From: Thalassovita autumnalis
Lineage (GTDB): Bacteria > Pseudomonadota > Alphaproteobacteria > Rhodobacterales > Rhodobacteraceae
Direction of reading: 5' to 3'
Assembly: GCF_001458255.1 (NCBI RefSeq)
Contig: NZ_CYSB01000025.1
Coordinates: 310,001 to 374,000, forward strand
DNA length: 64,000 bases
The notes beneath the pieces were generated by a model that saw only the letters and a list, made by a program, of their open reading frames with translations, was not told where the DNA came from and ran no database searches. A program made the translations under genes and the position numbers. Shown here piece after piece: positions 34,970-43,917 of this stretch; positions within the stretch are counted from its first letter, which is position 1; every line of letters begins with the position of its first letter.

Positions 34970-36337
34970 TTACATCAATTTCCGGCGTCGTGTCACGTTA
35001 ATATCCAGATCGGTGATCTTCTTGCGCAGCGTATTGCGGTTGATGCCCAAGAGATCCGCGCATTTCGCCTGATTGCCACCTGTGGCTTCAAGTGCGATTT
35101 CGATCAGCGGCAGCTCCACCTCACGCAGAATCCGCGCGTATAGCCCGGCGGGCGGCAACATGGCGCCATGCAAATCGAAATAGCGGCGCAGATGACGCGC
35201 GACCGAGGCCGAGAGCTTTTCAGTATCACCGCCGCCCAGCACCGGCTCCATCTCGGGCTGGTTGCCCAGCACCATCTCCACCTCGGACCGGGTGATCTCT
35301 TCAGCGCGGGAGGTCAGCACCAAACGGCGCACCGCATGTTCCAGCTGGCGCACATTGCCGGGCCAACTGTAGCTGCGCATCAATTCCATCGCGTCCTCAG
35401 ACAGGCGACGTGACGGCTGGCCATCCCGTTCTGCCCGCAACAGGAAGTGTTCGGCCAAGAGCGGAATATCCTCCACCCGCTCCCGCAGCGAGGGCACCAT
35501 CAGCGTTGCACCGCTCAGCCGGTAATAGAGGTCCTGACGAATATCGCCACGATCCAGCGCTTCGGTCAGGTCGGTCTGGCTGGTCGCCATGAAGCGCGGC
35601 ACATGTTCGCCGGGATTGTCGATCATCCGCACGATGCGTGCTTGTACCTCGGCGTCCACATCGCCGATCTCATCGATCAGCAGCGTGCCGCCTTTGACCC
35701 GCGCCAGGCTGCGCGATGGGCCCTCGATGTCCTGCAGGTCACTGGCCGTCACGGTGACAAAGGGCAGCGTGCGACGGTCGGAAAAATCGTGAATTGCTCG
35801 TGCAATCAGTGACTTACCCGTCCCACTTTCACCAGCGATCAGCACCGGCAGATCGGTATTCATCACCCGCGCCACAAGGCGATAGAGCGACTGCATCGCA
35901 GGTGTGCGCCCCACAAGTGGCAGTTCATCCGGGCGCTCAGCCTCTTCAACGCGGGCTGCGGGCGCTGCACGCTGACGCTGCTCCAGCGCCTTGGCGGTGC
36001 GTTTCATCAGATCGGGCAGATCGAAGGGTTTGGGCAGATAATCATAAGCCTCGGCCTCGGCGGCCTGAATGGCGGTCATGATGGTGTTCTGGGCCGAGAT
36101 GACGATCACCGGCAATCCTGGCCGATCCTGTGCTATTTTCGGCAACATTTCCAATCCGTTACCGTCCGGCATGACCACATCCGAAATCACCACATCACCT
36201 TTACCTTCGGCCACCCAGCGCATCAGCGTGGTCAGCGACGAGGTGGCATGCACCTTACAGCCGGCGCGGGTCAGCGCTTGGGTCAAAACGGTACGGATCG
36301 TGCGGTCATCATCCGCGACCAGAACGGTGCCATCCAT
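34970..36337 (-). CDS. ntrC: Nitrogen regulation protein NtrC, Rhodobacter type
   Basis: 455 residues. Receiver domain with Asp53 (ISDVVMPDG), AAA+ domain with Walker A GESGTGKS, and a C-terminal Fis HTH ([25 protein letters not shown]). The GAFTGA loop needed for sigma-54 contact is missing: the segment between Walker A and B ([20 protein letters not shown]) is shortened. In Rhodobacter capsulatus such an NtrC activates sigma-70 polymerase instead. It follows ntrB by 3 bp and should be phosphorylated by NtrB when nitrogen is short. Confidence 0.95.
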   Translation of the reverse strand: MDGTVLVADDDRTIRTVLTQALTRAGCKVHATSSLTTLMRWVAEGKGDVVISDVVMPDGNGLEMLPKIAQDRPGLPVIVISAQNTIMTAIQAAEAEAYDYLPKPFDLPDLMKRTAKALEQRQRAAPAARVEEAERPDELPLVGRTPAMQSLYRLVARVMNTDLPVLIAGESGTGKSLIARAIHDFSDRRTLPFVTVTASDLQDIEGPSRSLARVKGGTLLIDEIGDVDAEVQARIVRMIDNPGEHVPRFMATSQTDLTEALDRGDIRQDLYYRLSGATLMVPSLRERVEDIPLLAEHFLLRAERDGQPSRRLSEDAMELMRSYSWPGNVRQLEHAVRRLVLTSRAEEITRSEVEMVLGNQPEMEPVLGGGDTEKLSASVARHLRRYFDLHGAMLPPAGLYARILREVELPLIEIALEATGGNQAKCADLLGINRNTLRKKITDLDINVTRRRKLM

Positions 36338-36340
36338 CGG

Positions 36341-37438
36341 TTAGCTCTCCTTTTTTAAGCGCTTCTTTGGCGCCTCTGCGAGCGGCAGAGATATTTTGAA
36401 AACCGTGCGGCCGGGGGTGCTGTCCACCGAGATCCAGCCGCCGTGGTCGGATATGATTTTGCTGACCAGCGCCAGCCCCAGACCGGTGCCGTTTTCCCGT
36501 CCCGAGACAAAGGGATCAAAGATATCGCCCTTGATGTCTTCGGGCAGACCCGGCCCGTCATCGATGATCTCGATCTGCAGCGGCAACGATTGGCCGGTGC
36601 CATCCGCACGCCGCAGGCGGAACGAGTGTTCGTAGAAGGTATGAAGGCGGATGTTTCCGCCTTTTTTATCAGCAGCTTCCGAGGCGTTCTTTACCAAGTT
36701 CAGAACCACCTGCAGCAGCTGATCCGGATCCCCCAGTGCCATAGGCAGCGAGGGATCGTAATCCTCAACAATCTTCATATGCGCGCCAAAGCCCAGCAGG
36801 GCCGAACGTCGTGCGCGGTCCAGCACGTCGTGAATATTGACCTCTTGCCGCTCTGGCTCAGACAGGTTGCCAAACTGCTCCACCTGCTCCAGCAGCTTCA
36901 CAATCCGACGGCTTTCTTCAACGATCAGATCCGTCAGCTCCAGATCTTCGGGGCTGAGGTTCATGGACAAAAGCTGCGCCGCGCCGGTGATCCCTGCCAG
37001 CGGGTTCTTGATCTCATGCGCCAGCATCTCGGCCATGCCGATCGCGGATTTGGCCGCGGATTTGACCGAATTGCTCTGCGTCATCCGCCCTGCCAACTCG
37101 CGTGGCGAAATGAGGAAGATCATATGCCCCGGCCGGCCCTGAAGGGGGGCGATCTGCAGATTGCAATGCAGCGGCGCCCGGCTGCCGGTGCCCACATCCA
37201 CATCGTTCACAAACAGCGGCGAATTGGTTTCCCGCGCCCGCTCAAAGGCCTCTTCCATCGGGGCATCAACCATGATGCGGTCCCAGACAGGTTCACCCTG
37301 AATGGATTTGGCCGAGGTGTTCAGGAACCCTTCAGCGGCGGAATTGATATCGGTGATCCGATCCTCCGGGTCGATCAACACGCCGGGAATGGGCAATGAC
37401 GACCACAGGTTTACGTCCATCTGCGCCTCACCGGTCAT
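36341..37438 (-). CDS. ntrB: Nitrogen sensor histidine kinase NtrB
   Basis: 365 residues. N-terminal PAS-like domain, H-box LAHEIKNPLAGI with His at about 141, N-box VLNLVKNASEA and G-boxes DDGPGLP and GTGLGLALV. It is a soluble kinase/phosphatase that is governed by PII proteins and controls NtrC. Its start overlaps the dusB stop by 4 bp (ATGA), the classic nifR3-ntrB-ntrC coupling. Confidence 0.96.
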   Translation of the reverse strand: MTGEAQMDVNLWSSLPIPGVLIDPEDRITDINSAAEGFLNTSAKSIQGEPVWDRIMVDAPMEEAFERARETNSPLFVNDVDVGTGSRAPLHCNLQIAPLQGRPGHMIFLISPRELAGRMTQSNSVKSAAKSAIGMAEMLAHEIKNPLAGITGAAQLLSMNLSPEDLELTDLIVEESRRIVKLLEQVEQFGNLSEPERQEVNIHDVLDRARRSALLGFGAHMKIVEDYDPSLPMALGDPDQLLQVVLNLVKNASEAADKKGGNIRLHTFYEHSFRLRRADGTGQSLPLQIEIIDDGPGLPEDIKGDIFDPFVSGRENGTGLGLALVSKIISDHGGWISVDSTPGRTVFKISLPLAEAPKKRLKKES

Positions 37439-38418
37439 GCTGCGGCCTCCTCTGGGTGCAAAATGGCCTGCGGCAGCAGTTTGATGACCTTGGCCGGATC
37501 CTTTTCGGTCAGCACAGCGCGGCGCAGCGCAGTATGGGTGCCTGCCTCATCCATATACCAGCCCAGATGTTTGCGGGCGACACGCAGCCCCAGATCCATG
37601 CCATAAAAAGCCAGCATCGCCTCATAATGTGCGACGATCATATCGGCGAGCGCCGCACCCTCCGGCACCTCTGGCGCCTCTGACCCAAAAAGATCTGCCG
37701 CAACCTGCGCCAGCAACCAGGGCCGTCCCTGCGATCCGCGCCCGATCATCACCCCATCCGCGCCAGAAAGATCCAGCGCCTGACGGGCGTCTGTAGCGGA
37801 ACAGATATCGCCATTGGCAACCACCGGGATCGATACCGCCTCTTTCACGCGGTTGATCGCCGCCCAATCGGCGCTGCCTTTGTAGAACTGGCAGCGGGTG
37901 CGGCCATGAATGGTGATCATCTGAATGCCCGCGGCCTCGGCCCGTTTGGCCAGTTCAGGCGCGTTCAGCAGGTTGTCATCCCAGCCCAGCCGGGTTTTCA
38001 GGGTGACCGGCAGATCCACGGCTTCCACCACCGCCTCAATCAGGGTCAGGGCGTGATCCAGATCTTTCAGCAGGGCTGAGCCGGAATAGCCGTTCACCAC
38101 CTTTTTGGCGGGGCAGCCCATGTTGATGTCGATGATCTGGGCGCCATTGTCCTCAACCATCTTGGCCGCCAGCGCCATCCACGAGGCCTCGCGCCCAGCC
38201 AGCTGCACGGCGGTGTTCACCTTGTCAAAGCCCAATTCGGCCTTTTCGCGCACGCCGGGTTTGGCCTGAACCATTTCCTGACTGGCCACCATTTCACTGA
38301 CCACCAGCCCAGCCCCAAAACGCGACACCAGATCGCGAAACGGCAGATCGGTGATTCCGGCCAGCGGGGCCAGAAAGACCGGGGATGTGATGGTTTTATC
38401 TGCAAGCCTGAGCGGCAT
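37435..38418 (-). CDS. dusB: tRNA-dihydrouridine synthase DusB (NifR3)
   Basis: 327 residues: FMN-binding TIM barrel beginning APLAGITDLPFR, the catalytic Cys102 in NMGCPAKKVVNGYSGSALL, and TIHGRTRCQFYKG. It reduces uridines in tRNA. As in other alphaproteobacteria it heads the ntrBC operon (historic name nifR3), so its promoter should govern nitrogen control genes. Confidence 0.96.
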   Translation of the reverse strand: MPLRLADKTITSPVFLAPLAGITDLPFRDLVSRFGAGLVVSEMVASQEMVQAKPGVREKAELGFDKVNTAVQLAGREASWMALAAKMVEDNGAQIIDINMGCPAKKVVNGYSGSALLKDLDHALTLIEAVVEAVDLPVTLKTRLGWDDNLLNAPELAKRAEAAGIQMITIHGRTRCQFYKGSADWAAINRVKEAVSIPVVANGDICSATDARQALDLSGADGVMIGRGSQGRPWLLAQVAADLFGSEAPEVPEGAALADMIVAHYEAMLAFYGMDLGLRVARKHLGWYMDEAGTHTALRRAVLTEKDPAKVIKLLPQAILHPEEAAA

Positions 38419-38443
38419 GACTGCTTAATCCTTGTGCGTTACT

Positions 38444-38460
38444 CTCTGGCTAGACCAGAG
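38444..38460. promoter_or_regulatory. Perfect inverted repeat upstream of dusB
   Basis: CTCTGG/CCAGAG around a 5-base centre lies 26 bp before the dusB start, so it falls in the leader or is an operator. A TTGACA hexamer on the minus strand at 38512-38507 could be the -35 of the dusB-ntrBC promoter, though its -10 is poor. Role unproven. Confidence 0.4.
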
Positions 38461-38647
38461 ATTGAGGGAGTTTCAACGAAACCCGCTACGTTTTTAGCCA
38501 CCCCAATGTCAATCGCCTAATTTTTAAGCAATTGCCTCTGGATCAGGCTCAGCGTTGCTCTTATCGGTCTCTCCGCCTATGCAGGATCGCAACAAACTAA
38601 CCTCAGCCGCACCTCCAGATGTGCGGCCCTTCGTTGCGGAGCCTTAG

Positions 38648-39808
38648 ATGACCACAGCCGCCCTTATCGTTGCCGCCGGACGGGGCACCCGCGCAGGCGC
38701 GGGACTGCCAAAACAATGGCGCCCTCTGGCCGGGCAGCGGGTGGCGGATCAAACGCTCATGGCGCTGGTGGATCATCCGCGCATCGATCAGGTGATGTTG
38801 GTCATCCATCCCGATGATGTGGCGCATCTGGCTGAATGGTCCAGTCACCCGAAGGTCAGCCATTGTTTTGGCGGTGACAGCCGCGACCAATCGGTGTTGA
38901 ACGGGCTACAGGCGCTTGCAGGCAGCGATGTGCACAAGGTGCTGGTGCATGACGTCGCCCGCCCCTGCCTGTCCGCCGATCTGATCGACCAGTTGATTGA
39001 TACGCTGGACATCCATCAGGCCGCAGCCCCGGGGCTGGAGGTGGTGGATGCCCTCTGGCGGGGGGACGAAGGGCTGGTGGCCGGGGTGCAGGACCGCAGC
39101 GCGCTCTACCGGGCCCAGACGCCACAGGCCTTTCACTATGATGCGCTGCTGGAGGCACATGATGCCCACCCCGGCGGGGCCGCCGATGATGTTGAAGTGG
39201 CACGCGCCCATGGCATTGACGTGGCCATCGTTCCGGGCGAGGAGAGCAACCTGAAAATCACCCGGCCCGGCGATTTCGCCCGCGCCGAAGACATCCTGCG
39301 TGAGCAGACCAAAAAGGAAGAACACATGGATATCCGTCTGGGCAATGGCTACGACGTGCATCGGTTTGGCGAAGGGGATCATGTGATCCTCTGCGGGGTG
39401 AAGATCCCCCATGGGCGCGGACTACAGGGGCATTCAGATGCGGATGTGGGCATGCATGCGGTGACCGATGCGCTTTATGGCGCGATGGCTGAGGGTGACA
39501 TTGGCCGTCACTTCCCGCCCTCGGATCCGCAGTGGAAAGGCGCCGCCAGTGAGATTTTCCTGAAACACGCCGCTGATCTGGCACGTTCCAAAGGGTTCAC
39601 CATCTCGAACGTCGACTGCACGCTGGTCTGCGAATACCCCAAGGTGGGGCCACATGCCGCTGCGATGATGACGGAAATGGCGCGCATTCTGGGGATGGAG
39701 ATGGATCGTGTGTCGATCAAGGCCACAACCTCGGAACGGCTGGGTTTCACCGGCCGCGAAGAAGGCATTGCCGCCATCGCCACTGCAACCCTGATCAAGG
39801 CGCAATGA
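38648..39808 (+). CDS. ispDF: Bifunctional IspD/IspF isoprenoid enzyme
   Basis: 386 residues. The first about 220 are MEP cytidylyltransferase ([31 protein letters not shown]). The rest, from about 226 ([14 protein letters not shown]), is MECDP synthase with the metal-binding [23 protein letters not shown] and the C-terminal [17 protein letters not shown]. The fusion performs the third and fifth steps of the MEP pathway and is usual in alphaproteobacteria. It diverges from dusB. Confidence 0.97.
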   Translation: MTTAALIVAAGRGTRAGAGLPKQWRPLAGQRVADQTLMALVDHPRIDQVMLVIHPDDVAHLAEWSSHPKVSHCFGGDSRDQSVLNGLQALAGSDVHKVLVHDVARPCLSADLIDQLIDTLDIHQAAAPGLEVVDALWRGDEGLVAGVQDRSALYRAQTPQAFHYDALLEAHDAHPGGAADDVEVARAHGIDVAIVPGEESNLKITRPGDFARAEDILREQTKKEEHMDIRLGNGYDVHRFGEGDHVILCGVKIPHGRGLQGHSDADVGMHAVTDALYGAMAEGDIGRHFPPSDPQWKGAASEIFLKHAADLARSKGFTISNVDCTLVCEYPKVGPHAAAMMTEMARILGMEMDRVSIKATTSERLGFTGREEGIAAIATATLIKAQ

Positions 39809-39809
39809 C

Positions 39810-40301
39810 ATGACCAAGCTGCTCGCGACCTTCTTCTATGCCGGGCTGATGCGCCCGGCCCCCGGCACCTGGGGATCCCTTGCCGCCCTGCCCGCTGGCG
39901 CCCTGATCTTCTGGATTGGCGGGCTGAATGCCTTTCTGATCGCGGTGCCACTGGTCTTTGCCCTCGGCTGGTGGGCCACAGCGGTTGAAACCCGTGGTAA
40001 GGACGATCACGACCCGTCCGAGATTGTGATTGATGAGGTGGCCGGCCAATGGATCGCCCTGATCCCGGTCTTTATCGGCATCACCCATTCCGGCGCGGGT
40101 ATGCTGGCGCTTTGGCCCGGTTGGGTCACCGCCTTTGTGTTCTTCCGCCTGTTTGACATCACCAAACCCGGCCCGATCGGTTGGGCCGATCGGCGCGGTG
40201 ACGCGCTTGGGGTGATGCTGGATGATGTGATCGCCGGGGTCTTTGCCGGGATCGTCGTGATGATCGGCGCATGGCTCAGCCACGGGGTGCTGGGCCTGTG
40301 A
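39810..40301 (+). CDS. pgpA: Phosphatidylglycerophosphatase A
   Basis: 163 residues, membrane protein. The family markers RPAPGTWGSLAAL, EIVIDEVAGQWIAL and FRLFDITKPGPIGWAD are present. It removes phosphate from phosphatidylglycerophosphate to give phosphatidylglycerol. One base separates it from ispDF, and its stop overlaps the next start (GTGA), so the three genes form an operon. Confidence 0.95.
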   Translation: MTKLLATFFYAGLMRPAPGTWGSLAALPAGALIFWIGGLNAFLIAVPLVFALGWWATAVETRGKDDHDPSEIVIDEVAGQWIALIPVFIGITHSGAGMLALWPGWVTAFVFFRLFDITKPGPIGWADRRGDALGVMLDDVIAGVFAGIVVMIGAWLSHGVLGL

Positions 40302-40783
40302 TCGCCGAGGCACAGGCCCGCGCCACACTGGACGCGCTGAAGGAACGCGGCTGGATGGCCACCGCCGCCGAAAGCTGCACCGGCGGCATGGTGATGGCGG
40401 CGCTGACCGACATCGCCGGCTCCTCCGCCGTGGTGGACCGCGGTTTTGTCACCTACACCAACGCCGCCAAAGAGCAGATGCTGGGCGTGCGGCCCGAAAC
40501 CCTCACAGCCCATGGTGCTGTCTCAGAACAGGTGGCCCGCGAAATGGCCGAAGGGGCGCTTGCGCACTCCGACGCGCAGGTCGCCGTTGCCATCACCGGC
40601 ATCGCAGGCCCCGGCGGATCCGAACATAAACCCGAAGGCCGGGTCTGCTTTGGCCTGGCCTATGAGGGCGGCAAAACCCGCACCGAAACCATTGAGTTCG
40701 GCGCGAAGGGCCGCGCCAAGGTGCGCCTGGCCGCCGCCCAAAAAGCACTCAGCCTGCTGGAAATTGCGGCAACTACGGTGTGA
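40298..40783 (+). CDS. CinA-family nicotinamide-nucleotide amidohydrolase (PncC-type)
   Basis: 161 residues from the GTG at 40298, which overlaps the pgpA stop by 4 bp; an in-frame ATG at 40271 lies further inside pgpA. Only the CinA C-terminal domain is present: AAESCTGGMVMAALTDIAGSSAVVDRGFV in segments and ITGIAGPGG. Such stand-alone domains deamidate nicotinamide mononucleotide for NAD recycling. The N-terminal COG1058 domain of full CinA is absent, which is common in alphaproteobacteria. Confidence 0.92.
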   Translation: MIAEAQARATLDALKERGWMATAAESCTGGMVMAALTDIAGSSAVVDRGFVTYTNAAKEQMLGVRPETLTAHGAVSEQVAREMAEGALAHSDAQVAVAITGIAGPGGSEHKPEGRVCFGLAYEGGKTRTETIEFGAKGRAKVRLAAAQKALSLLEIAATTV

Positions 40784-40934
40784 TGCCAAATTAAGCATCT
40801 GCATAAAATTTTCGCGTAAAATTTAGACACTTTGCAAAACGGGTGATTTTTAGCCTGTTTTTGCAGTGTTTGCTGTTTTCTTTCGCGCCCTTTCTGAAAT
40901 GCATCGCCGAAATGGGAACGGAAGGAACGGAAAC

Positions 40935-42113
40935 ATGAACGGAGCGGATACCGCCTGGATCATCGTCGCAACAGCTCTGGTGCTGTTCATGACATTGCCC
41001 GGACTGGCGCTGTTTTACGGCGGTCTGGTGCGGGCACGAAATGTGCTCAGTGTCTTTATGCATTGTTACGCCATCGCCTGTTTGATGAGCGTCTTGTGGT
41101 TTGTCGCAGGCTACTCGATCGCCTTTGGCGACGGTGGTGCCTATTGGGGTGGTCTGGGCAAAATGTTCCTCGGCGGCATCAACGCCGACACCCTGTCAGG
41201 CAACCTGCCCGAAGTTCTGTTCTTTGCCTTCCAGATGACCTTTGCCATCATCACCCCGGCGCTGATCGTGGGCGCCTATGTGGAACGGATCGGCTTTGGT
41301 TTTGTGCTGCTGTTCTCGGCCCTCTGGATGCTGCTGATCTACGCACCGGTGACCCATTGGATCTGGGGCGGTGGCTTCCTGTCGGATGGCGGCATCTTCG
41401 GCGAAACCGGCGTTAAGGATTTCGCTGGCGGCATCGTGGTGCATGAAACCGCAGGCATCGCCGCGCTGGTGCTGGCCGTCATGCTGGGCGCCCGCAAAAA
41501 CCAGACCACCCCGCCGCACAACCCCGGCTACGTGATGATCGGCGCCTCGATGCTGTGGGTCGGCTGGTTCGGCTTCAACGGCGGCTCGCAGCTGGCCGCA
41601 GATGGCGGCGCAGCCATGGCGCTGACCGTCACTCATATCTCGGCCGCCACCGCCTCGCTGACCTGGGCCGCCTGGGAGTGGGTCAAATACGGCAAGGCCT
41701 CGCTGGTGGGTCTGGTCACCGGCACCATTGCGGGCCTCGCCTCGATCACCCCGGCCTCGGGCTTTGTTGGTCCGGTTGAGGCACTGATCATCGGTGCGGT
41801 CGCAGGGATCCTCTGCCAGGAAGCGGTCAACCTCATTCGCAATAAGATCAAAATCGACGACACGCTGGATGTCTTCGCTGTACACGGTGTTGGCGGCATC
41901 TTCGGCACCATCATGATCGCCGCCTTCGGTGCAGGGTCCTGGGCCGCCCAGCTGGGCAGCCTTGTCATCGTGGGGGTCTTCACGCTGGTCGGCTCGGTGC
42001 TGATTGCCAAGCTGGTTGGCCTGATCACCCCGCTGCGCGTCGATGCCGAGACCGAGGTCAACGGGCTGGACCTGATGGCCCACGGCGAACGCGCCTACGA
42101 CCACTCGTCGTAA
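40935..42113 (+). CDS. amtB: Ammonium transporter AmtB
   Basis: 392 residues, eleven membrane helices, ammonium-channel family. The conserved Asp162 and His170 are in KDFAGGIVVHETAG, and the twin His317 in VFAVHGVGGIFG. No leader peptide is present. ATG 40935 has GGAACGG before it. No glnK neighbour was found here, although AmtB is usually shut by GlnK. Located after the cinA-type gene, near the ntr block but with its own 150-bp leader; I could not find a convincing sigma-54 or NtrC site. Followed by a strong terminator. Confidence 0.95.
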   Translation: MNGADTAWIIVATALVLFMTLPGLALFYGGLVRARNVLSVFMHCYAIACLMSVLWFVAGYSIAFGDGGAYWGGLGKMFLGGINADTLSGNLPEVLFFAFQMTFAIITPALIVGAYVERIGFGFVLLFSALWMLLIYAPVTHWIWGGGFLSDGGIFGETGVKDFAGGIVVHETAGIAALVLAVMLGARKNQTTPPHNPGYVMIGASMLWVGWFGFNGGSQLAADGGAAMALTVTHISAATASLTWAAWEWVKYGKASLVGLVTGTIAGLASITPASGFVGPVEALIIGAVAGILCQEAVNLIRNKIKIDDTLDVFAVHGVGGIFGTIMIAAFGAGSWAAQLGSLVIVGVFTLVGSVLIAKLVGLITPLRVDAETEVNGLDLMAHGERAYDHSS

Positions 42114-42187
42114 CGCATTTTCCACTCACCCGGCGCCCTCTTCTCCTGTGGCGCCGACCCTTGAACCCCAAGGGCGGTGAGAGACTG

Positions 42188-42216
42188 AGCGGGCCTTACG
42201 AGGCCCGCTTTTTTTT
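42188..42216 (+). terminator. Terminator after amtB
   Basis: Perfect 8-bp stem AGCGGGCC/GGCCCGCT with a 6-base loop, followed by a run of T residues. Confidence 0.93.
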
Positions 42217-42314
42217 GGCGGAGTAAAATCAGAACCACTTGGACTCAGAATAGACTTCAACTTTTGCGGGCAGATACATATCTTAACCGGACATGAAGCT
42301 GAGGGACTTCTGAT

Positions 42315-43415
42315 TTGCCAGATTTTGAACGTGACGAAGAGCGACTAAAGGACTTGACGCAACTTGCTTCACTGGTCGCAGATCGGTCTGAGGGCGATTT
42401 TGAGTTTAGGCGCGCCACCGGGTCACTGGCCCAGGACATCGACTACATTTCAAACGCGCTGCGCCGTGATGGCGAGGTATGGCGTATGAACAGGGCGTTC
42501 CATTCGGTTCATGTCCCCAGTTTCATCGCGGTAGTGACGATGCTGTCTGATATCGATGATATAAAATCGATCAGCGAAGACGAACGTCACCAACTCTACA
42601 GCTCCATCCATCGCGCAGCTCAACTCGCATCCTCAGCACGGGAACGCCTGGAACACTCTGCCCTGACAGAAACGCAGGTGGAGATTGGCGTACTGGCCGA
42701 TTACGCCCCAGCCACTGGCGAAGAATATAAACCCGCTTCACTGTTTGAACGGACACGCGAGAGCTTTTTCTCTGCCTCAAACGCGGCATTGGGCAAGGCC
42801 AAGACCAGCATTGAAGCGCTACCAAGCGTGACAGGCGCGCTGAAAAACGGGATGAACAGCTCATTGGAACGCGCCAATGCGGTGCCGATCCTTGCCTCCA
42901 ATCTGCAGCGGACCCTGACCGGGACGTTGTCCGACAATGTCACCAAACCGATTGGGATGCGCCTTAAGGCCAGCGGCAAGGCCCTGACCCATGGCGCGGG
43001 CGCCAGTGTAGGGCTTGGCGCCATGGCGGCCGTGCTGTTTCCCCCTTTGGTGCCCATCAGCGCAGGTGCCGGCATCCTGGTGGCGCTGCGGTCCTGGCAA
43101 AAAGAAATGCAAAAGGCGCAAAGCCTGAACACGCAACTGCGCGCGCAACGCATTGCAGAATTGCAGGCTGAAAGGAAAGCAGCACTGCTGCAACTGACCA
43201 ACGGCGCCCCATCGCTTCAGATGGAAACGGATGAGTTGAGCCTGACACTGAACGCTGAGACGGGCGAAGCCGATGCCCTCATCCTCAAAGGCCAACATGC
43301 CGGGCGGACGTGGTCTGACCTGACCATGATCGAAAAGGCAGAAACCGCCTCATATGTGGTTGAAGGAGCCAGTGCAATTTTGAGAATTCTTGAAATTGTG
43401 GGGGAAGACTACTGA
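42315..43415 (+). CDS. Hypothetical protein with central hydrophobic segment
   Basis: 366 residues from a TTG with GAGGG upstream. Mostly helical and charged, with a glycine/alanine-rich hydrophobic stretch around 230-260 (SVGLGAMAAVLFPPLVPIS then AGAGILVAL) that could insert in a membrane. I recognise no family. It begins after the amtB terminator and has its own start, with a second unrecognised gene 70 bp downstream. Codon use looks somewhat less GC-rich than in the neighbours, so it may be acquired. Function not assigned. Confidence 0.7.
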   Translation: MPDFERDEERLKDLTQLASLVADRSEGDFEFRRATGSLAQDIDYISNALRRDGEVWRMNRAFHSVHVPSFIAVVTMLSDIDDIKSISEDERHQLYSSIHRAAQLASSARERLEHSALTETQVEIGVLADYAPATGEEYKPASLFERTRESFFSASNAALGKAKTSIEALPSVTGALKNGMNSSLERANAVPILASNLQRTLTGTLSDNVTKPIGMRLKASGKALTHGAGASVGLGAMAAVLFPPLVPISAGAGILVALRSWQKEMQKAQSLNTQLRAQRIAELQAERKAALLQLTNGAPSLQMETDELSLTLNAETGEADALILKGQHAGRTWSDLTMIEKAETASYVVEGASAILRILEIVGEDY

Positions 43416-43485
43416 TCAACTTCTCAGGCCGACACCTGCGCTTCGCTGTTTTTTACCGTCATCCCCAGACCGGGAAACAGCTATT

Positions 43486-43890
43486 TTGATAAATCTGTTT
43501 AAATCTCAGCCACGGGCGAAATTGCTGCGATGGCTTGGCTACACAGTAGGCCTCCTCTTCCTCGCGGCGGTATTCTGGCACGCTGGGGCCTCATCAGCCC
43601 TGGACCTTATCATCCTGATCGCCAGCCTCTACCTAGGGACAAGCATAGGCGCCAAGCTGGCATACTTCGTGTCCGCGCACTTGCTCAAGGTGCCTAAAGA
43701 CACACAACAAAGATTGGTCACAAGCGGCTCGGTCTTCGGCTTTCTTTTCGCTCCGGCGCTTGCCGGATCCTGTGCAAATGCAATTTTGGGAACCAACATC
43801 GTATTACACACACTGAGCGCGCATTTTCTATGGGCCTGTCTTGGCGCTGGTTTATTTTACTACATAAAGCCCGACAAATCTGAGCTGTAA
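43486..43890 (+). CDS. Hypothetical membrane protein
   Basis: 134 residues from a TTG at 43486; the frame is open earlier, so the start is uncertain. Three or four hydrophobic helices (GYTVGLLFLAAVFWHAG, LDLIILIASLYLGTSIGAKL, SVFGFLFAPALAGSCANA, HFLWACLGAGLFYYI). No family recognised. It probably forms a unit with the gene just upstream. Lower GC than nearby genes. Confidence 0.55.
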   Translation: MINLFKSQPRAKLLRWLGYTVGLLFLAAVFWHAGASSALDLIILIASLYLGTSIGAKLAYFVSAHLLKVPKDTQQRLVTSGSVFGFLFAPALAGSCANAILGTNIVLHTLSAHFLWACLGAGLFYYIKPDKSEL

Positions 43891-43917
43891 TCTCGCGCCG
43901 CTCCAGATGCGTTCCAG

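Noticed and set aside
38648-39808. ispDF fusion as an unusual gene fusion
   Set aside because: The IspD-IspF fusion is normal in alphaproteobacteria, so it is not novel.
40784-40934. Sigma-54/NtrC promoter before amtB
   Set aside because: No TGGCAC-N5-TTGC pattern was found in the region, so none is annotated.
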